Positions 1-10,775 of a DNA stretch of 64,000 bases are shown here, piece after piece. A program made the translations under genes and the position numbers. The notes below the pieces were generated by a model. The model was not told the origin of the DNA. It worked only from the letters and a program-made list of their open reading frames with translations, and did not search any database. The stretch spans positions 69,966,537-70,030,536 of the forward strand of contig NC_133575.1 in the NCBI RefSeq assembly GCF_048773025.1, in the 5' to 3' direction. Positions within the stretch are counted from its first letter, which is position 1, and each line of letters starts with the position of its first letter. The DNA comes from Camelus bactrianus. Its lineage: Eukaryota > Chordata > Mammalia > Artiodactyla > Camelidae.

Positions 1-379
1 GCAGTGACTTAACCATGCTGTTGTAGTGTGAAAACAGCTGTAAACAATATGTAAATTAATGTGGCTATGTTTCAATAACACTTTATTTATGGACATTGAA
101 ATTTGAATTTTCTATGATTTTCATATATCACTAAATAGTATCCCTCTTGGTTTTCCCCATTTGAAAATGTAAAACTCAATCTTAGTCATGGCCCTCAATT
201 TTCTTTATATAAAATCTAAATCTTGTTACCCATTTCGACTCCGAATTATATAATCGATTACTTGAATCTGAAAAATTTGATATATAGACCATAGATAGTT
301 CAGCTTTATGAACAAATTCCAAAATAGGATTTATTAACTACCATTTACTTGAAGATATTATGATAATCGAATGAGTGGG
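1..379. other. Unassigned AT-rich flank
   Basis: I see no coding frame, recognised repeat or RNA gene here. The sequence is AT-rich and appears to be single-copy or very old repeat. Confidence 0.4.
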
Positions 380-640
380 TGGGAGACAGTACATGTGACC
401 CTACGCCAGACTCCAGGAGGATTCCCTACCAATGATTATAGCCTCCTGGTATTTATGTCTGTGAGTTGTGCTCTCCCATATTAAACAGAAATGACGGTGT
501 GTGATTACAGAGTCTATGTCATAAAAGACATTGTGGCTTCTGCCTTGCTCTTACTTGAATCACTCACTGTTATGGAAGCCAGTGACCATGCCATGGGAAC
601 ACTCAAGCAGCACTGCAGAGAGGTACTGTTGGAAACGTTT
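380..640 (+). mobile_element. MaLR (MLT1-like) LTR fragment, ancient
   Basis: Fossil LTR fragment. The order of short blocks (a 'gtcataaaagacattg..gcttct' block, then 'gaatcactcactgt', then 'gaagccagtgaccatg') resembles the middle of MLT1-type LTRs of the ERVL-MaLR group. It is partial and strongly diverged, so probably of early placental age. No internal region or partner LTR was seen. The family call rests on recalled consensus and could be wrong. Confidence 0.4.
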
Positions 641-1827
641 TCAAAACAAAAGTAAATGAGCTACGAGTGTGGTGTGCTCTCTGGTATATTTTTTTATTCT
701 GAACTGTGATAAAAAGAGAGGGAAGAAACATAACTTTGCCTTAGAGATGAGAAAACAATCCTCAGAAATTTTATGTTTGAGAAGAAGAATTTAGCTTAAG
801 CCTAATACTTGGTATACAAACTTAGGAGGTAGCTGGATATGGGAAAAACATTACACCAAGGGTCAGGAAGTCTGCATCCTAATTTTGATTCTGTCGCAGC
901 CCTCCCCAAGTTTTTGAAGCTAAGACCCCTTAGTTTTATCGGAACAAAGGCATGGGCGAGCTCTAGCAGTCTCATGATTTCATGTATATACTTCCTGCCT
1001 TTCTCAATCCTTCACTTCAGAATTCAGCACTGATTTGAGTGCCATCTGTTTAAAAGCACAGACAAAAATGGAAAAACAATCCCCAGTATTTGAAAAAGAA
1101 AATATCAGAATGTTTTGGTATTCTAAACTAGTAAGTTCTGTGCTTCAAAAATTAATGAGAATTTAGCTAAACCTTCTCCCATTTAACAGTAACTTTTGAC
1201 TACTCATTAGTGAGTAGCAGTCCTTCCCCTTTCAATTTTCAAAGGTACTATCATGCCATAACTGTTTAGATTACGTTAAATTTTTTAAAGGCAAAGGTTT
1301 CTATAGAAAGTGGTATGTGACATGAGATCTGAATCAATGTATTTCTTTTTAAACATCACCATTTTTTATGGTACTGTGCAAATCTCACCTACCCAATTTT
1401 ATTTCATAAGTACTTAATGAAAGTTGACACTGCCCAAGCCCTGGAGATGATCTCAACATCCATCACATACCACAGTGCACATTTATTCTCTTTCCTTAGT
1501 ATAATATCTACACTTCCGCAGATTTTATAACCAAGCAGATTCTAAGTACGAATTCAATCATCATGACTGACTCAAGATACTTAGATAGAGGAACAAAGAG
1601 GGTAATACCTGAGCATCAACAGTAGCGGTAGCATAGCTGACAGAGGGTGGAATAGGATGCCAAATTTTGAATCTTAAAAATGTCTAATCACTGATAACCA
1701 TTAGATGAGAAAGTGGAGGTGGTGGGGTATTAACTTAGAACTATTAAAGTAGTTCATCTTCATTTTATTTCAGGGAGCCTCACTAAGACAATAATGTGTA
1801 GAGAATACATACAATTTGACTTAGCCA
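641..1827. other. Unassigned stretch
   Basis: No supported gene. A 64-codon open frame at 839-1033 has no recognisable protein similarity and is within chance expectation. No repeat family was recognised. Confidence 0.35.
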
Positions 1828-2440
1828 GTATCCATTCCATATATTGTCCCTATGAGGAATAATTATAACCAATTCAATCTGCTTAAGCCAAACATACTTA
1901 AAATCACTCATTGCATATTCCTCCATTAGCCACATAGCACTTGTCATCATAGCTATCCTCATCTAAACACCCTGAAGTTACATCAGAGCTACCGCCCATG
2001 GCCTCACATCATCTATATTATTATGCCTGGCAAATAGAAACTATGAATGTATGCATAGCTGAACCATAATTTTAGCCTGTGGCTTACAGACATTCTTCTG
2101 CTAGTAGCAACATGATTGACTTCCAGTGAGTCTTACAAATCTAGCCCTGCCCCCAAAAGTCAACTTAATTTTTGAAGAACTATTGTAGTATCATCTTTTT
2201 CATGGTCCAGTATCACCATTATCCTAATAAGAGTTACTATAGTCATTGCTGCCCTGTACTCTGTATTTTAATCACAGCACAACAAGGTAAACATACATAC
2301 CCTATTAATGATATTAAACCATCATTTACATGAGAAAACATCCTCATAACTCTTCACCCGTTACCCCTTCTACTCAACTTCTGTATCTAGTTACAAGCAT
2401 ATTTTAACAAACTCAAACTGAAAAATTCCAGCTAATGCAT
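1828..2440 (+). pseudogene. NUMT: nuclear copy of mitochondrial ND4 3' part (and probably adjacent tRNAs)
   Basis: This is a nuclear insert of mitochondrial DNA covering roughly the last third of ND4, sense on the + strand. Read with the vertebrate mitochondrial code it shows recognisable ND4 peptides in order: LWGMIMT near 1848, [19 protein letters not shown] near 1900-1970, HGLTSS near 2000, GLQT near 2085, LTNLALPP near 2130-2155, then QRGKHTY near 2280 and KPSFTREN near 2320. The 3' edge (about 2390-2440) keeps faint matches to the tRNA-His/tRNA-Ser(AGY) block that follows ND4 in mammalian mtDNA. Several small indels and the nuclear code make it non-functional. The mixture of close matches and indels suggests a moderately old transfer. 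Left and right limits are approximate. It could be longer if a more diverged part is hidden on either side. Confidence 0.85.
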
Positions 2441-3370
2441 ATATTGTTGAAGTTATCAGGAGCTGATGGCCGTATGTTCTATCCTTGGGGATAAATCACT
2501 CAGTATTAAGCAACATCTTGAAGAAACTGAGCTATGTCTTAAAGACGCCTGCAGCCTGGCTAGAACACTTTTCTATACTCAGAAACATTTTGGCTGATCA
2601 TAATTCTTAAGAAAAACGCACATCATTGTCATGGCAATTGGTTAGCTATTTACAGAGGACAATTTTGGAAGCTATGTCATGTAATATATTTACAGTGTTT
2701 CGTGACTAAAGGAAGAACACTTTAGGATTTCTTGCAGCTTCTATAGAAATTCACTCCTAACACTCTGAGCAATTAGTTAAGGTGTTCTCCCTGTCTGCTT
2801 TCTAAGGCAAATTCTCCATCATTACCCACCAAAAACGGTATTTAGTGCCTTATTTACTTCAACAACTTTCCACTTTAAGATTTCAGCTAGGGTTCAAAGG
2901 AAGATGTTCTCCACTAGGAAGTTTAGTGATTAGCAACAAGTCCTTACCATGTTTCTTTTGTCTTAGTCAGCTTTTCCAATTTTGGAGATGCATGCACGTT
3001 AATAATTGCTTCCTTTATCGTTGGGGTTAGGGAACTTAATGAGTATTCTTTGTGAAATGACTTCTCAAAGCCTTCAATATGCTAATGTAAATTAAGATTC
3101 TCCTAGAAGAAGTATAAAATAAGTCATTTATCAGACATATCTGACCAAAGCCCACTTTTGAGAAAAACTGGCCCAACTCACATCTGGAGACTAAAGGCAA
3201 CATTTATCCTACTTAAATGGTCTGAACCACCCTTACTACCTCTCGCTCCACAAGTTTCCAGTTTTACTGAAGCCTCATTTAAATGATGATCCCAAACCCT
3301 TTCATCTATTTTAGTGAAACAGTGCTATAAACTAGAAATGCTCTAGCACTTTCATTTCTTATATTAGTAG
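2441..3370. other. Unassigned stretch
   Basis: No gene or repeat recognised. Small open frames (for example 2845-3030) have no recognisable content. It ends at a short TA/GA microsatellite (about 3380-3430). Confidence 0.35.
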
Positions 3371-3377
3371 TTTGTGT

Positions 3378-3428
3378 CATATATATATAGATAGAGAGAG
3401 AGAAGAGAAGGGAAGGGGGAGAGAGAAA
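3378..3428. repeat. TA then GA/GGAAGGG simple sequence
   Basis: Short purine-rich simple repeat: 'tatatatatag' runs into 'gagagagagaagagaaggg' and an A-tract. It abuts the 3' limit of the neighbouring L1, where L1 elements commonly carry a TA-rich stretch, so it probably grew from the L1 sequence itself. Confidence 0.6.
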
Positions 3429-3714
3429 AAAAATATCAGTTTCTTTATCCATTCATCTGTTGATGGATTATTAGGTTGTTTCTATGTCTTGATAATAGTA
3501 AATAATACTGCTATGAACATTGGGGTGCATGTATCTTTTCAAATTAATGTTTTTGGGTAGACTTGCTGGGCCATCTGATAGTTCTATTTTCAGTTTTTTG
3601 AGAAATCTCCATACTGTTTTCCACAGTGGCTGCACCAATTTACATTCTCACCAGCAGTGTACAAGGGTTCCCTTTTCCCCACATCCACCAACATTTGTTA
3701 TTTGTAGACTTTTT
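3428..3714 (-). mobile_element. LINE-1 fragment, end of ORF2 (3' part of an inverted L1)
   Basis: In reverse complement this gives the end of L1 ORF2: a tract reading 'ggtgcagccactgtggaaaacagtatgg', then 'caccccaatgttcatag', then 'ccatcaacagatgaatgg' (each written here only in part). It begins at the L1 position where the adjacent + strand segment (3715-4850) ends, so the two together look like one L1 whose 5' part was inverted on insertion. No protein can be made from it. The true L1 3' end is missing, the match ending in a simple repeat. Confidence 0.8.
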
Positions 3715-4850
3715 GGAAATACAAAAGACCCTGAGTAGCTTTAACAATCTTGAGAAAAAAGAACAGAGCTGGAGGAATCACACTTCTGACTTCAGACTAT
3801 ACTACAAAGCTACAGTACTCAAAATAGGATGGCACTGACACAAAAACAGATACATAGATCAAAGGAAAAGGATAAAAAGTCCAGAAACCCATGAACTTAT
3901 GATCAATTAATCTATGACAAAGGAGGAAAGAATATACAACGAAGAAAAGACAGTCTCTTCAATAAGTGGTGCTAGGTAAACTGGACAGCTACATTGAAAA
4001 GAATTCAATTAGAACATTCTCTAACACTGTATATTAAAATAAGCTCAAAATGGATTAAAGACCTAAATGTAAGACCAGATACTATAAAACTCTTAGAGGA
4101 AAACATAGGCAGAACAGTCTTTGATATAAACTGCCCCTAACCAGGAAACTAGCACTAACCATGCAACTTGCTTTAACCCTGAACCTAGCCCTAACCCTGA
4201 CACTAGCCCTAACCCTGAACCTAGCCCTAAATCTGAACCTAGCCCTAAATCTGAACCTAGCCCAAACCCTGCACCTAGCCCAAACCCTGAGCCTAGCCCT
4301 AACCCTGAAACTAGCCCTAAAACTGAATCTAGCCCTTACCCTGGACCTAGCCCTAAACCTGATCCTAGCCATAACACTGAACCGAGCCCTAACCCTGAAA
4401 CTAGCACTAACCCTAAACCTATCCCTAACCCTGAACCTAGGCCTAAACCTGCACAAAAAAAGAAAAAAATTGCAACGATATTTTTGAGATCTGTCTCCTT
4501 ACTAAAGGAAATAAAAGCAAAACTAAACAAATGGAACCCAATTAAACTTAAAAATTTTTGCAAAGGAAACCATTGACAAACAAAAAGACACACTACTGAA
4601 TGGGAGAAAATATTGGCAAATGATATGACTGATAAGGGATTAATGTCCAACATGTATAAATAGCTCGTGCAACTCAACATCAAAAAAAAAAAAACCAATT
4701 ACAAATGGACAGAAGAATTGAATAGACATCTTTCCAGAGGACATGCAGATGGCCAACAGGCACATGAAAAAATGCTCAGCATCACTAATCATCAGGGAAA
4801 TGCAAATCAAAACCACAGTATCACCTTACACATGTCACAATGGCTGTCAT
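3715..4850 (+). mobile_element. LINE-1 ORF2 C-terminal part, inverted relative to 3428-3714, interrupted by a minisatellite
   Basis: Sense-strand L1 ORF2 sequence: the 'gaccctgagtagctttaacaatc' block, 'cagagctggaggaatcac', 'agatcaaaggaaa..gataaaaagtcc', then after the minisatellite 'gatctgtctcct', 'ggaacccaattaaact', 'gacagaagaattgaatagacat' and 'atgcagatggccaacaggcac'. The minisatellite at 4132-4453 splits ORF2 where L1 normally reads continuously from '..gatataaa' to 'attgcaacgatat'. The segment stops at 4850, just before the L1 position where the minus-strand piece starts. Many stops are present. Confidence 0.8.
4132..4453 (+). repeat. Telomere-like 18-bp minisatellite (about 17-18 units) inside L1
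   Basis: About 320 bp of degenerate tandem repeat. The 18-bp unit is three telomere-like hexamers in a row: CCCTAA, CCCTGA, ACCTAG. Many units carry single changes (for example ATCTGA or CACTAG), but the 6/18-bp phase holds nearly throughout. It is followed by an A-rich run (4454-4470) and flanked by L1 ORF2 on both sides. Because 18 is a multiple of three, the array is open on both strands (LALTLN-type repeats on +, RFRVRA-type repeats on -). I treat those frames as artefacts of the period. It could be a degenerate interstitial telomeric sequence or an independently amplified minisatellite. Confidence 0.9.
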
Positions 4851-7800
4851 TGTATGCTTTCTATTCTTCTAAATTGGTTCAGGTGGACTTTATGGCTCAT
4901 AATGTGGTCTATCTTGGTGACATTCTGTTTGAGCTTGAGAAGAATGTGTATCCTGCAGTTATTGAATGAAATATTCTATAGATGTCAGTTAGACTTAGTT
5001 GATTGATGGAGTTGTTCAGTTCAGCTATGTCTTCACTGATTTTCTGTGCGCTGAAACTGTCAGTTACTGATATCAGAGGGTTGAAGTCTTCAACTAGATA
5101 GTAGATTCATCTGTTTTCATTACAGTTCTATTAGTTTTTGCCTCATGTGTTTTGATGTTCTGTTGTTAGACACACACACATTAAGGATTGTTATACCCTA
5201 TTGTGAATTGACCCCTTTATAATTATGCAATGACCCTCTTTATCCTTAATAAGTTTCCTTGCTCTGAAGTCTGCTCTGTCTTAAATTAGTATAAACTACT
5301 TTATTTTGAATAGTGTTCTTTCTTTATCCCTATAGTTTTAATCCATATGTCTTTATATTTAAAGTGGCTTTCTGTGGAAAAAATAGAGTTGGATCTTGTT
5401 TTTAGATCCACTCCAACAGTTCCTATTGTTTAAATGATGAATTTAGTCCATTAACATTTAAAGTGATTATTGATAGAGTTAGAGCAATACCTACCATATT
5501 TTTTACCTTTTCTTATCACTGCCTTTGTTCTTTTTTTTTTTTTTTTTTTTTTTGTCTTTCGCTTTTTTCCTGTCCTCTCTGGTTTTAACTGAGCATTTTA
5601 TATGATTCCATTTATTATCCACTCAACATATCAGTTATCTTTCTTTTTTTTTCTTTTTTACTTTTTTTAGGTGGTTGCCCTTGAGTTTTCAATATACATT
5701 GACAACTAATCAAAGTCCCCTTTTCACTTCTAGAGTAGTGCAGTTACTTTATAGCAGAATATTCTTAATTCCTCCCTCTAGTCCCTCATATCATTGCTGC
5801 CATTCATTTTTCTTATCCATAAGCTGTAATCACTAAATACTATGTTTATTTTGAACAAACTTTTATCTGTTAAACCAATTAAATATAAGGAAGAGAAAAT
5901 ATTTTATTTTTCCTTCATTTATTTTTAATGCTTTTTCTTTCTTCATATGGATCTGAGTTTCCTATATTATTTCCTTCTTCCTGAATAATTTTTACAATAT
6001 GTGCAAGGCAGATCTAATAATGACAATTTTTTTTTTTGCCTGAAAGCTCTGTTTCTCCTTCATATTGAAGGAAATTTTTTCTGTATACAACATTTTAGGT
6101 CAGTGGGGTTTTTCTTTCTACACTTTAAATGAGACTTTACTTTTTTCCTGCTTGCATGGTTTCTGAAGATAACTCCATTGTAATTCCTATTCTTGCTCCT
6201 CCATACATAAGGGTTTCCCCACACCCCTAGCTTCTTTCAAGATTTTCCCTTTGTTTTTGATTTTCACCAGTTTGACTATACTATGCCTAGATGTTGATAT
6301 TTTGGTATTTATTCTGTTTGGTGTTATTTGAGCTTCTTGGATCTGTGATTCAGTATCTATCTTTAATTTTGGAAAATTCTCAATCATTATTGCTTTAAAT
6401 ATTTTCTTTGTTTTTCTTTCTCTTCTCTTTTCAGGCATTCCCACTATGTCTGTGTTACACCTTTTTCAATTGTCTCTTGATATTCTTTTCTGTCTTCTTC
6501 ATTCATTTTTCCTCTTTGCATTTCAGTTTTGAAAGTTTTTATGTACATTTCTTCAACCTCCCTGATTCTGTCCTTGGTCACATCCAGTCCATTAATGAGT
6601 GAATCAAAGGTGTTCTTTATTTTTGTCACAGGGTTTTTGATTTCTGGCATTTCCTTTCGATTTTTTCTTAGAGTTTCTGTCTCTTTGATTACACTACCCA
6701 TCTGCTCTTTAATTTTGTCCACTCTTTCCATTAGAGTCTTTAGCATACTAATTACGGTTTTAAATTCCTGGTCTGATAATTCCAGTACCTCTGCCATATT
6801 TGAATATGATTCTGATGTTTGATGTATCTCTTCAAACTGTGTTGTTTTTAAGTATGCCTTGTGTTTTTTTGTTCAAAACTGGATATGGTGTACTGGATTA
6901 AAAGAACTTAGGTAAATAACCCATTATTGTGAGGTCTTACGTTTATTTGGCCAGAAGTTAAGCTCTGTTTACTGTTTGCTGTAGCTGCGTGTGTCAGAGG
7001 CTAAAACTTCTGATGTCTTTGTTTTTGTTTCTCCTCTTATTGTTGGGTTTCTCTAAAGATTTATTTTTAAATAATTTCTGAGACATGCAGTTCTTTCAGT
7101 GGTATTCTGTTATATAGGAGCCTTACTGATGTGGTGGTAAGATATTGGAGGAGAGGAAGCATTTTATTATCCTAGGATTGGGTATCAAACTTACAGTGAT
7201 CTTGTGCTCCTGAGCTGTGACCTTCACAGGTGTTTCTTAACCTTCCTCCCTTTTAAGTGAGGCAAGAAGGCTAGAATGGATTGGAGTCAGGTATTTCTCT
7301 TCCCTCAGATCGGTTAGGCTCTGGTAAAACCCCAGTAGGTTAGACTTTTTAAAACAGGGTTTGTTAAGGAGAACATAACGCTTTGGGTATATTTCAAAAG
7401 TGAAACAATTTCCCTCTCGTTGAAGTAAGTAGGGGAGGATTTTTTTCTGATCTTCACTGTGAGAACCTGCTAGGGCATTTGGAGGTAAAACTCACAAAAG
7501 TGTTGGAACCCCGGATATTTTAACTCAGACTTTTCCACACCCATCCATCAGCAATTTTCAATTACAGTTTAGGTTTTCCTACCTTGGCACTGGTTCTTGT
7601 GAATGTTTCTGCTCCTCACATTCTGTTCCAGTTAAGTTGATTCTCTGTATTAGCCTGTCTGTCACTCCAATTTTGGGGGCAGTGATTTGCCCAGTGACAT
7701 CAATTCTCTGATGGGTTTAAAGAGTTGTTGATTTTCATTTTTTTTCAGTTCTTTTCCTGTTGTGGGAATGGAAGTGACAACCTCTAAGCATCTTATATGC

Positions 7801-7904
7801 TGGATTGAAAACCAGAAGTTATTTTGTTTGCTTTGTTTTGTAGTGTGAGCAGTTTCCCATAAGTGATCTATGTACCAGCACCATCTGACAATTATTATCT
7901 CCAA
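4851..7904 (-). mobile_element. Old LINE-1 (L1M/HAL1-like), antisense: endonuclease part, ORF1 and 5' UTR
   Basis: The reverse complement carries L1 endonuclease-like peptides at about 4860-5230 (blocks resembling ITILNVYAPN, GDFNTPLS, IDHILGHKT). Farther 5' on the minus strand lie ORF1-like frames: 6187-6444 (IFKAIMIENFPKLK, IQEAQITPNRIN, as in the ORF1p C-terminal half) and 6444-6797 (ELSDQEFKTVI, KNRKEMPEIKN, as in the ORF1p coiled coil). The two frames overlap at 6444 but are no longer one reading frame. 6800-7900 looks like the 5' UTR. Poly-T runs at about 5529-5553 and 6030 lie inside. The element is old and inactive. Confidence 0.8.
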
Positions 7905-8309
7905 AGCAGCATAGCATGATTTTTCTCTATTATTTTAATAAACTCAGTGTATAAATAATACATGAGTACATGTTCATGTGTTTTTTTCCCCCTAGTGCTG
8001 CAAAGGTACACAGGTTCTGTTTCATTCCTTCCAATTCCCATTCCCCTCCTTATAGGTAACTACTGTTAATAGTTTGTTATATACCCTTCCATTTTTACAC
8101 CATTACCTATGAACTTATGTCTCCATTACTATTCCATATATCTATTTAATTTTAGATATACTGGTATAAAGATGTACATGATTTTTTAAAATAATTAAAC
8201 ATTATTTTAATTTGGTCACTTTTTTGTTCCTAATGTCACTTCTTTGTTCCTAATGTCACTTCTTTGTGGCTTTATCTCTTTTTTTGTTCTTGATCAGACT
8301 TGATAATAG
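7905..8309. other. Unassigned, probably old L1-derived
   Basis: AT-rich sequence between two L1 pieces. It includes a small duplication of 'ttttgttcctaatgtcactt'-like text at about 8221-8270. I could not place it in an L1 consensus with confidence. No gene seen. Confidence 0.35.
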
Positions 8310-8324
8310 CTAATTTAATTTTTT

Positions 8325-8624
8325 CAATTGAAGTGTGTAGTTAATTTACAATATTATATTAATTTCAGGTGTACAACATAGTGATTCATTATTTTTAAAG
8401 TGTATTCTCCACTTAAAGTTATTATAAAATATTGACTGTATTCCCTGTGCTTATTTATTTTACACATAGTAGTTTGTACCTCTTAATCTCCTATTCCTAT
8501 CCTGTTCCTCTCCCTCCCTTCTCCCTACTGGTAACCACTATTTTGTTTTCTATATCCGTGAGTTGGTTCCTGTTATTATTTATGTGTGGAATCCAAAAAA
8601 TAAAACGAATGACTATAACAAAAC
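8325..8624 (-). mobile_element. 5'-truncated LINE-1 3' end with target duplication
   Basis: Antisense L1 3' UTR ('ggtgtacaacatagtgattc', 'ttccctgtgctt', 'tagtagtttgta'). It is flanked by a 15-bp direct repeat CTAATTTAATTTTTT at 8310-8324 and 8625-8639, the expected target-site duplication. Length is about 300 bp, so it is a short 5'-truncated copy. It sits in older L1 sequence. Confidence 0.8.
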
Positions 8625-8639
8625 CTAATTTAATTTTTT

Positions 8640-9400
8640 AATCAAATAACTAGTTTTTTTTTTTTTTTTGGTAAAATCCAGCTTTTTTTCTTTCTCATTA
8701 ATTCATACTTTTTTCTTTATTAATGTGTTTCTTCTGTTTTGGGAAGTTTATTTTGTAATTACTTTTATCTTTGTTTTTAGTGAAGGTTCTGGGAATTGAA
8801 CCCAGGACCTCACGCATGCTACACATGCACTCTACCACTGAGCTATATCTACCCCTCTGTAATTACTTTTAAAAATTATTTATTTGAATGGTTAGTTCAT
8901 TTATTTTTATTGTCTTTTGTCCTCTGATACATTAATCTAAGGCTCTAAAAATTCTTCTGACTGCCATCTTTGCTGCATTTGACAAATTGTGATATATAAT
9001 GTCCTGGCTATCATTTATTTCCAAGTAGTTTACACATAAAATTTTTACTTCTTTTTTAATCCAGGAGTTACATGCCAGCGTGTGGTTTGTTTGTTTTATT
9101 GTTTGTTTTTAATTTTCTACTGTACAGTTTATTTACTCTCTTCTTTCTAATTTCTAGTTTCCTCTGTGACTTTGAACATGGTTGATTTTTATAAATGTTC
9201 TTTGGATATTTGAAAACAATGTGTGCTTTCTGATACGTTCAAAATAATTATTTATAAAATTGATCTTATTATTTGTGTTATTCACTTCCTCTGTAATCTT
9301 AATTAATTTTGTCTGTTTGTTCTATCATTTTGTAAGAAAAACTCTCTGACTATAGACTTGTTGATTTTTAACATTACTTTCCTACTTCAGTTTTCTATTA
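8640..9400 (-). mobile_element. Old LINE-1 fragment, antisense ORF2, interrupted by a SINE
   Basis: Antisense L1 ORF2-type text continues on both sides of the SINE (for example 'gactgccatctttgctgcat', 'ttgaaaacaatgtgtgc', 'ctctgactatagacttgttga'). It is diverged and non-coding. Confidence 0.6.
8768..8857 (-). mobile_element. Camelid tRNA-derived SINE, minus strand, with 14-bp target duplication
   Basis: The reverse complement reads through a Pol III A box (TAGCTCAGTGGTAGAG) and B box (GGTTCAATTCC) with the CAGxACCT end typical of camelid SINEs. A perfect 14-bp direct repeat TGTAATTACTTTTA flanks it at 8754-8767 and 8858-8871. The T-rich stretch on the left is its tail. It cuts an old L1, so it is younger than that L1. 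Confidence 0.9.
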
Positions 9401-10659
9401 AAGATTAAAAAATACAGGGTAGTTTTATAGTTTTGACTCACATAAAGTACTATGACAAGGAAACAAATAGTCCTTCATGCAGTGCAGTTTCTTGTACTAA
9501 TTTTTAAATGTAGTGTGAATGATTTGGTTTTATAAAAATAAAATGCATATAAAAATAAACAGAAGCATAGAGTTAGAAAACAGGCCATTATTAGCCCACA
9601 GAGAGGAGCTCTGCAGAGCTTTCAAAGGGTGATGATGATTAATAGATAGTATATCTTCACTAAGGAGCTGTGATGATCCACACAGTTCTATTTGTCCATT
9701 GGTATTCTCCAGGGGTGGAACAAAGCTTGCGAAGGAATTATCCCAGCCCCAGCTTCAATGGGTCAATCAAAACAGTGGTCTACAAATTATATAGGCTTAA
9801 AGATAAATTAAAACTTATTTTTCGATGGCATTAAAACAGTAAAATCCTGTGTAAAATTTCCAACCACTTAGTTCTGTCCTACTTCTTTATGTATAGACAG
9901 TCTCAGAGAAAGTGTTGGTGTTGACAGCGATATGTAGGTTACAAGCTACAGCTCATGGTTCTCTTCTTGAACTGGCATAAGTCACAGTTTGGAGATAGAA
10001 GCAGGGGTGAGAGAAGGGGGGAGGGAAGTGTTTCCACTTCACCGAGCACATTGTATGTCATTTGAATACTGAACATTTTCCTCAGCATTTTTTTCTAGAA
10101 ATAAGACTAATGCCTCTGAATATTAAGCTTATTGTTTACATTTCTTAACATACGCTCTTTGCCATTTCTTTCTGAAAATTAGGAATAATATTATTTGTTT
10201 TATACTTCGGGATTATATTAGAATTAAATAAAACTATCAAGCATCGTGAAAATAGGAGACATCTATTATATTAGGAGGAGCAAAATTACTATTATTTGGC
10301 ATACAAATGAAATGTGTTGTGTTTCTCTGAATACAGCTCCAATATGTGCAAGGGAGAAAAGAAATCACAAACAAATACAAAACACAAAACAGACAGATAT
10401 ATGAACTGTCAACATACATAGCAAATTATCAAAGGCACACAGTAAAAAGACAATTTTAAAAATTCTCAGTGGATTCTGTTAGGAAGAGCTACATTTATGG
10501 AAATTCTGACTTTAAGTTCCAACAGAGTGAAATATAATTTGATTTTCCACTGTGTGTGGGGCCCAAGCTAATGTTAGTGTTCAAGAAAAATATAAGTTTA
10601 AAGGTTCAGAATGATCACACACTGACACAATGTTTTTATAGGATGTGAAGTAATTAATA
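9401..10659. other. Unassigned stretch
   Basis: No gene, RNA or confident repeat. Small open frames such as 10237-10419 (-) show nothing recognisable. Confidence 0.35.
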
Positions 10660-10775
10660 GCTATTAACACTGTGTCTGGCACTAACTGCCTATGTGATCC
10701 TGGACAAGTCACATAAACTGTTTTATCCAAATACCTACTTCAGTTGTAAAGTTCCGTTATTCCTGTATATTCTTT
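10660..10775 (+). repeat. MIR fragment
   Basis: Contains the MIR core-like order 'tgtgatcctggacaagtcac' followed by a diverged 'tacttcagttgtaaa' tail. It is an ancient tRNA-derived SINE relic. Confidence 0.5.

Noticed and set aside
4082-4487. Long overlapping frames with LALTLN and RFRVRA repeats on both strands
   Set aside because: They are produced by the 18-bp minisatellite, whose period is a multiple of three and lacks stops. No start, splice or homology supports a protein.
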